From: Clostridia bacterium
GTDB taxonomy: Bacteria > Bacillota > Clostridia > Lachnospirales > Lachnospiraceae
Direction: 5' to 3'
Assembly: GCA_003249225.1 (NCBI GenBank)
Contig: QKJQ01000016.1
Coordinates: 124,001-188,000 of the forward strand
DNA length: 64,000 nt
The first letter of the stretch is position 1, and each line of letters begins with the position of its first letter. The notes under the pieces are model-generated. The model had not been told where the DNA came from. It did no database searches and saw nothing but the letters and a program-made list of their open reading frames with translations. Below, piece after piece: positions 27,091 to 35,403 of the stretch. A program made the position numbers and the translations under genes.

Positions 27091-28140
27091 ATGAATCCAT
27101 ACAGTTTACTGCATCAAAAACTGAAAGACAACCGGGCGGTTTTAATGGAAACCAGATTCCCTCTGCGTAGGCAAGGGCAATTGTTTGAAACGACGAAAAA
27201 AATCTATACAGAGGAAGAATTAACAAAAGAGAACGAACCCTACCTTTCTGCATTATGGGACGGGGTCCCAAAAGTTTTAACCGACCCGTCCGGTGACATG
27301 GTCTTTTTAGAACCATTTTTTCAGAAAGAACGTCTGATTCTTTTTGGCGGCGGACATATAGCGCTTCCGTTAACAAAGATGGGAGCCATGACCGGGTTTC
27401 GTGTTACCGTAGTAGACGACCGACCTTCTTTTGCGAACACAGACAGATTCCCGGAGGCAGAAGAGGTGATCTGCGATGAGTTTTCACATGCCTTCGAACG
27501 TCTGCAGATCGGACCCAATGACTTTCTTGTGGTGATAACCAGAGGACATCGGCATGATGAAGTATGCCTGCGGGAAATTCTCAGACTCCCGGAGACAATC
27601 TACACCGGGATGATCGGTTCAAAGCGGCGTGTTGCCACTGTCTTCGAATACTTAAAACAGGAAGGCTTCGAGGCAGAAAGGATTGGCAGGATCTGTTCAC
27701 CGATCGGGCTGCCGATTGGCAGTGTCACACCGGAAGAAATCAGTATCTCGATTCTTGCCGAAGTGATAAAACGGAAAAGAAAAGATGCGGTCAAAAGCTT
27801 TCTGATCAACCGCTCTGATATGGAACCAGAGCAAATACCACGTCTGGCCGGCGTAAAGGAACCTTGTTCCCTGGTAACCATTATGGAAACAAAGGGTTCT
27901 GCGCCAAGGAATGCCGGAGCCAAGATGGTCGTTTATGAGACCGGAAGAATCGAGGGCAGTGTAGGCGGTGGATGTTCAGAATCCCAGGTCATGCATACAG
28001 CCAGACAAATCATAGGAACAAGTCAGTGGAAGGTCATTGACCTTGATCTGTCGCAGGCGGCCGAAGAGGACGGTATGGTATGCGGAGGTACAATGCGTTT
28101 GCTGGTTGAGGATTTTTTAGGAAATGAAATCATGCAATAA
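27091..28140 (+). CDS. xdhC: XdhC family molybdenum-hydroxylase maturation protein
   Basis: A 349-residue XdhC/CoxI-type protein that prepares the sulfurated or selenated cofactor for xanthine dehydrogenase. A Rossmann domain (LILFGGGHIALPL near 86, VTVVDDRPSFAN, TGMIGSKRR) occupies residues 80-225. The XdhC_CoxI motif (VTIMETKGSAPRNAGAKMVV, then GGGCSESQV) lies C-terminal to it, near 260-345, the reverse of the common order. The first 75 residues are weakly CoxI-like at best. AAAGGAGG precedes the ATG. Confidence 0.88.
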   Translation: MNPYSLLHQKLKDNRAVLMETRFPLRRQGQLFETTKKIYTEEELTKENEPYLSALWDGVPKVLTDPSGDMVFLEPFFQKERLILFGGGHIALPLTKMGAMTGFRVTVVDDRPSFANTDRFPEAEEVICDEFSHAFERLQIGPNDFLVVITRGHRHDEVCLREILRLPETIYTGMIGSKRRVATVFEYLKQEGFEAERIGRICSPIGLPIGSVTPEEISISILAEVIKRKRKDAVKSFLINRSDMEPEQIPRLAGVKEPCSLVTIMETKGSAPRNAGAKMVVYETGRIEGSVGGGCSESQVMHTARQIIGTSQWKVIDLDLSQAAEEDGMVCGGTMRLLVEDFLGNEIMQ

Positions 28141-28168
28141 AGACTTTATGAAAGGTGTGGATACGTCT

Positions 28169-28804
28169 ATGACACAGAACACAAGAGTAGAAGCAGTCAT
28201 TTTGGCAGCAGGATATTCGAGCAGGGCCGGCAGCTTTAAGATGGAATTATGTATCGAAGGAAAGCCAGTGATACAGCATGTGATCGATGCCTTTACCCCG
28301 TTCTGTGACTGTATCTATGTAGTCGGCGGATATCAATATGAAAAGCTTGAAGCTTTGCTTTCTGTATATTCGAATGAAGACCCGGAAAGTAATGCAAAGC
28401 ATTCATATGGTAAAGTCCGGCTCGTCCTAAATGAGGCGTTCGAGCTTGGCATGTTCTCCTCCGTACAGACCGGAGTTCATTATGTGAAAGGTGACCGGTT
28501 CTTTCTGACGCCGGGAGACTATCCGCTGATACAAAAGGATATTATAGAAGAAATGCTGCACTGCGAAGAGGACTATGTAATACCAAGCTTTGATCACCAT
28601 GCAGGGCACCCGATCCTCTTGCCGGCTTCTGCAAAAGCAGAGATTGAAGCAATGGAGAAGGACAGCAATCTGAAAGTATTTTTAAAGAAGAAAAAGGTTA
28701 CCTATGTCGAGGTGAATGACCAGGGAATTTTGTATGATCTGGATACCATGAGCGACTACGAAAAACTGAGGCAAATGAAAGAAACAGGAAAGGGGGACGG
28801 CTGA
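28169..28804 (+). CDS. mocA: Molybdenum cofactor nucleotidyltransferase (MocA/YgfJ family)
   Basis: A 211-residue nucleotidyltransferase of the MocA/YgfJ group, which converts molybdopterin cofactor to its dinucleotide (usually MCD) for hydroxylases of the xanthine dehydrogenase family. Motifs are AVILAAGYSSRAGSFKM with the NTP-binding glycines, VVGGYQYEKL, FFLTPGDYPLI and DHHAGHPILLP. Three in-frame ATGs exist (28124, 28148, 28169). I choose 28169 because AAAGGTG precedes it and conserved sequence starts there, but this is uncertain; the first would overlap xdhC. Confidence 0.87.
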   Translation: MTQNTRVEAVILAAGYSSRAGSFKMELCIEGKPVIQHVIDAFTPFCDCIYVVGGYQYEKLEALLSVYSNEDPESNAKHSYGKVRLVLNEAFELGMFSSVQTGVHYVKGDRFFLTPGDYPLIQKDIIEEMLHCEEDYVIPSFDHHAGHPILLPASAKAEIEAMEKDSNLKVFLKKKKVTYVEVNDQGILYDLDTMSDYEKLRQMKETGKGDG

Positions 28805-28806
28805 GA

Positions 28807-30108
28807 ATGCAAAAGATAGGAATTATCCATGGGAAAATCTATAGCGAAGGGCAGTTCATTGATGCGAATCTTTACTGGAAGGATGAAACCATCAGCTGTC
28901 TGTCCAAAGAAATTCTGGAATGTGAAGAGATCATTGATGCAAAGGGATGCCTGGTCCTGCCGGGACTGATTGATCCGCATGTACATTTTCACTTAGGGGT
29001 CGGAGCAAATGTTAACGAAGATGATTTTGAGGAAGGTTCAAGAAAGGGTTTACTGGGTGGTATTACGACCTATATAGACTTTTTGGATCCGGTTACCTCA
29101 TCAAAAGAGATAGAAAAGTCTTTCCATGACAGAAGGGCACTGGCGGAAAAAAGTCTGTCCGATTACGCCTTTCACGGAACGGTCGCCAATCCCTCCGGAA
29201 CAGCGAAGGAACTGATGGAGAGCTATCGTGATCTTGGTATTACTTCGGTGAAATTATTTACCACCTATTCAGATACAGATCGTCGGACCTACGATCAAAT
29301 GATCTATGAACTGCTGCAGAACTCTGCAAGAACAGGAGCAAAGGTCGTGATCCATGCAGAGAACGATGCCATGATAACGGCGAATGAGCATACCCTTGTA
29401 AGGGATCATGAAAAATCAAGACCGGTCATCAGTGAACGGTCAGAAGTAGTAAAGCTGGCTGAGATGGCAAAGGATACCAACGGTCATCTTTACATCGTGC
29501 ATGTCAGTGCCGGAAGCACCGTCAGGATGCTTAAAGAACAATATGAAAATGAACTGCGTAACGGAACGATCACGCTGGAAAGCTGTCCGCATTATTTTCT
29601 GTTGAACAGCAGCCTGTATGAGCAGGAGGATGGTTTTTTTTACACAATGACACCGCCTCTGCGACCGGAAGAAGACAGGGTGCTCCTAAAGGAGAACATC
29701 GATCTGATTCATACCCTTGGAACGGATCACTGCCCATATCCGACGGACAAAAAAAATCGAAAGCTTACCTCACAGATTCCGATGGGAATCGGTGGGATTC
29801 AATATTCTTTCCTGACCATGTATACCTTGTTCGGGAATCAGATCATAGAGAAATATACGAAAAATCCGGCAAAAGCATACGGTCTGTATCCGGATAAAGG
29901 ATCCCTGCAGCCAGGTGCTTCTGCTGATGTGGTTCTGTTTAATCCAGAGAAGACGACTGTGATTAGTGATGAAAAAAGTGTCTATAACCATATGGAATGT
30001 AAAGGTGCCATTGAAAAAGTTTTCCTTCGAGGAAAGTTAGTGGCAGAGGATGGGAAGGTTTACCCATCAAAAGGGAACTATCTGTTCAGAAAGGAAAATA
30101 ACGTATGA
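28807..30108 (+). CDS. hyuA: Cyclic amidohydrolase (dihydropyrimidinase/hydantoinase family)
   Basis: A 433-residue amidohydrolase of the dihydropyrimidinase/allantoinase group. Metal ligands are visible: DPHVHFH, the carboxylated lysine in SVKLFTTYS, VIHAEND, YIVHVSAGS and LGTDHCPY. In purine-degradation clusters such HyuA-type proteins open a ring of an oxopurine-derived intermediate; that step is inferred from context. GGGGGACGG precedes the ATG. Its stop overlaps the next start as ATGA. Confidence 0.92.
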   Translation: MQKIGIIHGKIYSEGQFIDANLYWKDETISCLSKEILECEEIIDAKGCLVLPGLIDPHVHFHLGVGANVNEDDFEEGSRKGLLGGITTYIDFLDPVTSSKEIEKSFHDRRALAEKSLSDYAFHGTVANPSGTAKELMESYRDLGITSVKLFTTYSDTDRRTYDQMIYELLQNSARTGAKVVIHAENDAMITANEHTLVRDHEKSRPVISERSEVVKLAEMAKDTNGHLYIVHVSAGSTVRMLKEQYENELRNGTITLESCPHYFLLNSSLYEQEDGFFYTMTPPLRPEEDRVLLKENIDLIHTLGTDHCPYPTDKKNRKLTSQIPMGIGGIQYSFLTMYTLFGNQIIEKYTKNPAKAYGLYPDKGSLQPGASADVVLFNPEKTTVISDEKSVYNHMECKGAIEKVFLRGKLVAEDGKVYPSKGNYLFRKENNV

Positions 30109-32192
30109 TAAGTCAGTCCGTTGTTAAAAAAGATCATGTAGAGAAGATGAGCGGTCAGGCAAGCTATATTGCTGATTACCGCTATCCTGACATGCTGTAT
30201 GCAAAGCTGGTCAGATCAGAGAAGGCGCATGCCCGGATTGTATCAATCGAACGGCCTAAGCTGCCGGATGGGTACGGTATTGTGGATGCTGACGATGTGC
30301 CAAAGAATGGAATCAAGGTGATTAAAGCAGAACAGCCGGTATTTGCAAAAGGAGAAACAAGATTCATTGGAGAAGCCATTCTGATGATTGTCGGACCGGA
30401 GAAAGAACAGGTGGAAAGACTGGCAAAACAGGTCAAAGTCACCTACGAGGATCTTCCGGCGGTCTTAAGCCTTGAAGAGAGTATAACCTCTTGTGTGAAG
30501 TATGAATTTGAACATGGAGAGGTAACGGAGCAGTTTGCAAAAGCAGCAACGGTGTATGAAGAGGTATTTCATACAGGGTATCAGGAACAGGCTTACATTG
30601 AGCCGCAGGGAGCCATTGGTTTGTATGAGAAGGATAAAGTGACCATGATTGGCTCACTGCAGTGTCCTTACTATGTCAAGAGTGCCATTGAATATGCACT
30701 GGAGGAAGCACCGGACAACGTACAGGTCATTCAGAGCACGACCGGTGGAGCCTTTGGCGGAAAAGAGGACTATCCCTCTCTGCTTGGATGTCTTGTCGCT
30801 GTAGCGGCAAAGAAATTCAAAAAGCCAGTGCGAATCATATTTGATCGAAGAGAAGACATAGCCGTGACGACCAAACGGCACCCGGCTAAGTTCGTTTACA
30901 AAGTAGCACTGAATGAGAACAATGAGATCCTGGCCATGGATATTGATGCAAGACTGGATGGCGGAGCCTACGAGGGACTTTCGAGCGTTGTGCTGCAGCG
31001 CTCTCTGCTTGCACTGACCGGGGTGTATAAGATTCCGGCCATCCGTGTGATTGGTCAGGTCATGGAGACGAACACCGTACCAAACGGCGCCTTCCGTGGA
31101 TTTGGTGCACCACAGAGCTTTTTTGCAATCGAGCTGCTGATGACACATCTTGCAAAAAATGCCGGTATGGCTGCACTGGATTATAAGAAAAAATATATGG
31201 TAAGGCAAGGAGATAAGACGCTTACCAAGGGAGAATTCCGGTATCCGATCCTTCTGCCAGAGATGATCGAGGAAGCAGAAAAGCTCAGTCATTACAGCGA
31301 AAAGGAAGCCTTTTATAGAAATCAAAAAGGAAGATACAAAAAAGGCATCGGTATGTCCATCTTTCTTCATGGCTGCGGATTTACCGGTTCTGCCGAAAAG
31401 GATCATATAAAGTCTGTTCTGAAAATGGTCAGATACGAGGATGGAACGGTTGAAATCCTCGCCAGCAATACCGATATGGGACAGGGCTTAAAGACCACCT
31501 TTGCCAAGATCGCGGCAGAGGTCCTTGAGATACCCCTCGAGCAGATACGGATTGTGAACCCCGATACCGACCGGGTCCCCAATTCCGGACCGACGGTTGC
31601 CTCAAGATCGATCATGGTCGTTGGAAAGCTGATTGAGCGTGCGGCAAAGAAGCTTAAAAAGGATTATAAAAAGGGTGTGTATCAGGAAGTTGTGGAGCAC
31701 TATGTGCATACGGAGATGATACCCTGGGACATCAATACATTTTCAGGAGATGCCTATCCAACCTACTCCTGGGGCATCAATGTTGTGGAAACCGAAGTGG
31801 ATACGCTGACCGGACAGTCAAAACTGCTTGGAGTATGGGGAATCTTTGATGTTGGAACAGCAATCGATGAAACCATCATGAAGGGACAGATGGAAGGCGG
31901 TATGTTGCAGGGGCTTGGATACGGATCCTGCGAAAAGATGGAGAATGTGGGCGGGGTTATAAAGCAGGCCAGCATGACCGATTACATCATCCCGACAGCA
32001 AAGGATACGATTCCTTTTGTTACGAAACTGATCGACAACCCTTATGAAGGCGGACCATTTGGCGCAAAGGGAGCAGGAGAACTGACCATTATCGGTGCTG
32101 CCCCTGCCTATGCAGAAGCCATTGAATGTGCAATGGGACAGAGAGTCTCTTCCATTCCGGTTACCCCGGAAAAGATTCTGGATCTGATTTAG
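30105..32192 (+). CDS. Molybdenum hydroxylase large subunit (XDH family)
   Basis: A 695-residue stand-alone molybdopterin-binding subunit of a three-subunit xanthine-dehydrogenase-type enzyme. It shows TTGGAFGGKEDYPSLLG, PNGAFRGFGAPQ, ASNTDMGQGL and the catalytic GAKGAGE, whose glutamate is about residue 659. It lacks N-terminal iron-sulfur sequences because these are in a separate gene downstream. It probably hydroxylates a purine or related heterocycle. The start overlaps the amidohydrolase stop (ATGA). The small and FAD subunits follow after a 308-base repeat array. Confidence 0.93.
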   Translation: MISQSVVKKDHVEKMSGQASYIADYRYPDMLYAKLVRSEKAHARIVSIERPKLPDGYGIVDADDVPKNGIKVIKAEQPVFAKGETRFIGEAILMIVGPEKEQVERLAKQVKVTYEDLPAVLSLEESITSCVKYEFEHGEVTEQFAKAATVYEEVFHTGYQEQAYIEPQGAIGLYEKDKVTMIGSLQCPYYVKSAIEYALEEAPDNVQVIQSTTGGAFGGKEDYPSLLGCLVAVAAKKFKKPVRIIFDRREDIAVTTKRHPAKFVYKVALNENNEILAMDIDARLDGGAYEGLSSVVLQRSLLALTGVYKIPAIRVIGQVMETNTVPNGAFRGFGAPQSFFAIELLMTHLAKNAGMAALDYKKKYMVRQGDKTLTKGEFRYPILLPEMIEEAEKLSHYSEKEAFYRNQKGRYKKGIGMSIFLHGCGFTGSAEKDHIKSVLKMVRYEDGTVEILASNTDMGQGLKTTFAKIAAEVLEIPLEQIRIVNPDTDRVPNSGPTVASRSIMVVGKLIERAAKKLKKDYKKGVYQEVVEHYVHTEMIPWDINTFSGDAYPTYSWGINVVETEVDTLTGQSKLLGVWGIFDVGTAIDETIMKGQMEGGMLQGLGYGSCEKMENVGGVIKQASMTDYIIPTAKDTIPFVTKLIDNPYEGGPFGAKGAGELTIIGAAPAYAEAIECAMGQRVSSIPVTPEKILDLI

Positions 32193-32491
32193 GGCAAATC
32201 GAAGAAGGGCATTTCGATTAAAAAAAGTTTGTGCCTCGCGCGTCACCGCTCGTTCAAACTTAATTATGCGCTTGAAAGCAGCGCAGGAAAGAGGGCAAAT
32301 CGAAGAAAAACACTTCGATTAAAAAAGTTTGTGCCTCGCGCGTCACCGCTCGTTCAAACTTAATATGCGCTTGAAAGCAGCGCAGGAAAGAGGGCAAATC
32401 GAAGAAAAACACTTCGATTAAAAAAAGTTTGTGCCTCGCGCGTCACCGCTCGTTCAAACTTAACTATGCGCTTGAAAACAGCGCAGGAAAG
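32191..32491 (+). repeat. Three direct copies of a ~101-base structured repeat
   Basis: Copies are 32191-32291, 32292-32390 and 32391-32491 (101, 99 and 101 bases) and nearly identical. Each can form three stem-loops: AATCGAAG with a CTTCGATT-type arm, AAGTTTG with CAAACTT around a CG-rich loop, and TGCGCT with AGCGCA. In the first stem, copy 1 has a G-T pair where copies 2 and 3 have G-C, so pairing is kept. The last copy ends in the GGAAAGAGGG that serves as ribosome site for the next gene. No transposase or ORF is present. Confidence 0.93.
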
Positions 32492-32500
32492 AGGGATAAT

Positions 32501-32965
32501 ATGGTTTTTACTTTGAATTATAAAGCAGTGAAATACGAAGGGGACCCATCGAAGCGGCTTCTGGATGTACTTAGGGACGATTATGGTCTTATGGAACAAA
32601 AAGAAGGCTGCGGAGAAGGAGAATGCGGGGCTTGTGCCGTACTGATCAATGGGCGGAGCGTGAATTCCTGCATTACGGCAATCGGAAGTCTTGCCGGGAA
32701 GGAAGTGGTCACCCTGGAAGGCTACCGTTCGACAAAGCAGTATAAAGCACTGGAGGAGGCATTTGCAAAGTCAGGAGCGGTACAATGTGGATTCTGCATT
32801 CCTGGAATGATCATGGCGGCAGAGTCTCTTCTGTCCTCCAATCCGAATCCTTCCGAGGCAGATATCCGGGAGGGCATCTCAGGAAATCTTTGCCGCTGCA
32901 CCGGTTATAATATGATCGTTGAAGGGGTTCAGATGGCAGCAAAGGAGGGAAAGGGCTTATGGTAA
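32501..32965 (+). CDS. Molybdenum hydroxylase [2Fe-2S] subunit
   Basis: A 154-residue iron-sulfur subunit with both expected cluster motifs: CGEGECGACAVLINGRSVNSC (plant-ferredoxin type) and CGFCIPGMIM with NLCRCTGY. It passes electrons from the molybdenum subunit encoded upstream to the FAD subunit encoded next. The ORF track start at 32429 lies inside the repeat array. The real ATG, 32501, follows GAGGG, and conserved sequence (MVFTLNYKAVKY) begins there. It overlaps the next gene by seven bases. Confidence 0.94.
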   Translation: MVFTLNYKAVKYEGDPSKRLLDVLRDDYGLMEQKEGCGEGECGACAVLINGRSVNSCITAIGSLAGKEVVTLEGYRSTKQYKALEEAFAKSGAVQCGFCIPGMIMAAESLLSSNPNPSEADIREGISGNLCRCTGYNMIVEGVQMAAKEGKGLW

Positions 32966-35400
32966 CAAGTTATAACCCGGTATCCCTCGAAGAAGCCCTG
33001 CGCTGTAAGGCAGAACATCCGGAAGCGGTGCTTTATGCCGGTGGTACCGATCTTATGGTCGCTAAGAAGGAACTGACCAGTCTTATCTTTATAAATCAGG
33101 TGAAAGAACTGCAGGTGGTGAAAGAGACGGACGAGGCGATCGAAATTGGCGCTGCGATCACTTACCGCGATCTGCTGTCAGACCCTGCAGTGCCAGAGCT
33201 CCTAAAACAGGCTATTCGTGAGATAGCGGCTCCCTCCATACGAAATACCGGTACGATGGGTGGTAACATCTGCAATGCTTCCCCCGCGGGAGATACGCTG
33301 CCGGTGCTGTATCTGCTGGATGCCGTGCTGGTTCTGGCCACCTTTGAGGAAGGAAGGGTAGAACGACGCGAAGCAGCGATTGATGAGTTCATCAGGGGAA
33401 TCAGAAAGACGACACTGCAGCAGACAGAAATCCTCGAAAAGATCATAATTAAAAAAGCAGCGTTCAGCAAGGATATCAGATTTGGATTTAAAAAAGTAGG
33501 AGCAAGAAAAGCGCAGGCGATCTCGAAGCTCCTGTTCTGCGCGGCATTGTCACAAAAGGATGGAATCGTTACGGATTTTAAAGTGGCATACGGATCTGTC
33601 GGTGTTACGGTCGTAAGAAGAAAGGATATAGAGAAGAAGTACACTCATCTGTCTTTAGCGGCATTCAAAGCATCCATCGAAGAGATTCTTAATGATTATG
33701 ATGCAATTTTAAAACCGATCGATGACCAGCGTTCAACGGCAGTTTACCGGAAAAAGGTATGTTTAAATCTGTTAAAGGACTTTCTGATGACCAGCTATTC
33801 CCGTGTTGTGATTACGGGTGGTACGCTTGTGGATGGCACCGGTGATAAAGCATACAAAGCAGATGTCCTGATCGAGGAAGATAAGATCAAAGCGATCGCA
33901 GGTCCGGGAAGCTTTGCAGGAGAAGAGTTTCAGGATGCTGAGGTCTTTGATGCTACGGGGCTGATGGTTTCTCCGGGCTTCATCGATACGCACAGTCACT
34001 CGGATCTAAAGGTTCTGATCGAACCGGAGGTCCTTCCAAAGCTCTGGCAGGGGATTACAACGGAAGTGCTGGGTCAGGACGGTATTTCGATGGCACCGCT
34101 GCCAATCGATTACATTTCAGACTGGAAGAAGAATCTGGCCGGTCTTGATGGTGAATCCTCGCAATTTTGCTGGAAATATGAAACCACGGCGAATTACCTT
34201 GCAATGATCGAAGAAGCTGCGCCAGCTTTAAACGAGAGTTATCTGGTTCCGCATGGCAACATCCGTATGGAAGCGATGGGCCTGGAAGACAGAGAACCGA
34301 CAAAAGAAGAACTGCATGAGATGTGCAAGGTCACAAGGCGTGAGATGGAAGCCGGATGTCTCGGTCTTTCCTCCGGACTGATCTATCTGCCCTGTGCCTA
34401 TGCGAAGACTGAGGAACTGATCGAACTTTGCAAGGTCGTGGCAGAGTATGACGGTGTATTTGTGGTACACCAGAGAAGCGAAGCCGATACGATCCTGACC
34501 TCCATGAAAGAGATACTGGAAATCGGCAGGAAAAGCGGCGTGAAAATACATTTTTCACATTTTAAAGTATGCGGGAAAAACAACTGGAAATACCTGCCCA
34601 AGATGTTCCAGCTGCTTGATGATGCAAAAGCGGAAGGAATCAAAGTTTCCCTTGACCAATATCCTTATGTTGCAGGAAGTACAATGTTAGGCGTTATTCT
34701 TCCGCCATGGGCTCATGACGGCGGTACGGACAAACTGATGGAGCGGCTGAAAGATTCCTCCGCCAGAGAGCAGATGAAGAAAGATATTGAGCAGGGCATT
34801 CCGGGATGGGATAATTTTATAGAATTTGCGGGTGTGGATCAGATTTTTATCACCAGTGTAAATTCTGCAAAGAACCAGGAAGTGGTGGGGCTGAGCCTGT
34901 CAGAACTTGGTGAAAGGAAAAAGAAAGAGGCACTCGAAGCAGCCTTTGATCTGCTGCTCGAAGAAGAAAATGCCGTTGGCATGGTCGATTTTTACGGACT
35001 GGAAGAACATATTGCACAGATCATGAAACGCGAGGAAATGAACGTCTGTACCGACGGCCTGCTTTCCGGAAAACCGCATCCCAGAGTCTTTGGTTCATTT
35101 CCACGGGTTCTTGGTAAGTTCGTCCGAGAAGAGAAAATACTCGAAGCAGAAGCCGCGGTGGCAAAGATGACTGGTAAAGCCGCTGCTGCAATGGGAATAA
35201 AACAGCGGGGACTTCTGAAAGAAGGCTACTACGCAGACCTGGTGTTATGGGATGCAGACAGAATAATCGACAAAGGTACCTTTAAGGAACCGGCGCAAAG
35301 ACCGGAAGGAATTTATCATGTGATAGTAAACGGAATTCCGGTCATAAAAAACGGTGAATACACAGGGGAACGTAATGGAAAAGTAATCAGAAGGAGATAA
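32959..35400 (+). CDS. Fusion: molybdenum hydroxylase FAD subunit + N-acyl-D-amino-acid deacylase-like amidohydrolase
   Basis: One 813-residue frame holding two enzymes. Residues 1-276 are a complete FAD subunit of the XDH/YgfM type (LYAGGTDLMV, IRNTGTMGGNICNASPAGD, YRKKVCLNLLKDFL). From residue 277 (MTSYSRVVITGGTLVDGTG) a complete D-aminoacylase-type amidohydrolase follows, with metal motif DTHSHSDL (His 345/347), ISFDQYPY-like SLDQYPY and a CTDGL block. No linker separates them. The ATG at 33787 is preceded at seven bases by AAAGGA, so the second enzyme might also be made separately. The substrate of the amidohydrolase is unknown. Confidence 0.88.
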   Translation: MVTSYNPVSLEEALRCKAEHPEAVLYAGGTDLMVAKKELTSLIFINQVKELQVVKETDEAIEIGAAITYRDLLSDPAVPELLKQAIREIAAPSIRNTGTMGGNICNASPAGDTLPVLYLLDAVLVLATFEEGRVERREAAIDEFIRGIRKTTLQQTEILEKIIIKKAAFSKDIRFGFKKVGARKAQAISKLLFCAALSQKDGIVTDFKVAYGSVGVTVVRRKDIEKKYTHLSLAAFKASIEEILNDYDAILKPIDDQRSTAVYRKKVCLNLLKDFLMTSYSRVVITGGTLVDGTGDKAYKADVLIEEDKIKAIAGPGSFAGEEFQDAEVFDATGLMVSPGFIDTHSHSDLKVLIEPEVLPKLWQGITTEVLGQDGISMAPLPIDYISDWKKNLAGLDGESSQFCWKYETTANYLAMIEEAAPALNESYLVPHGNIRMEAMGLEDREPTKEELHEMCKVTRREMEAGCLGLSSGLIYLPCAYAKTEELIELCKVVAEYDGVFVVHQRSEADTILTSMKEILEIGRKSGVKIHFSHFKVCGKNNWKYLPKMFQLLDDAKAEGIKVSLDQYPYVAGSTMLGVILPPWAHDGGTDKLMERLKDSSAREQMKKDIEQGIPGWDNFIEFAGVDQIFITSVNSAKNQEVVGLSLSELGERKKKEALEAAFDLLLEEENAVGMVDFYGLEEHIAQIMKREEMNVCTDGLLSGKPHPRVFGSFPRVLGKFVREEKILEAEAAVAKMTGKAAAAMGIKQRGLLKEGYYADLVLWDADRIIDKGTFKEPAQRPEGIYHVIVNGIPVIKNGEYTGERNGKVIRRR

Positions 35401-35403
35401 CGG

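Noticed and set aside
30654-31406. 250-residue minus-strand ORF inside the molybdenum subunit
   Set aside because: Antisense shadow of a conserved XDH subunit; its composition is unlike a real protein.
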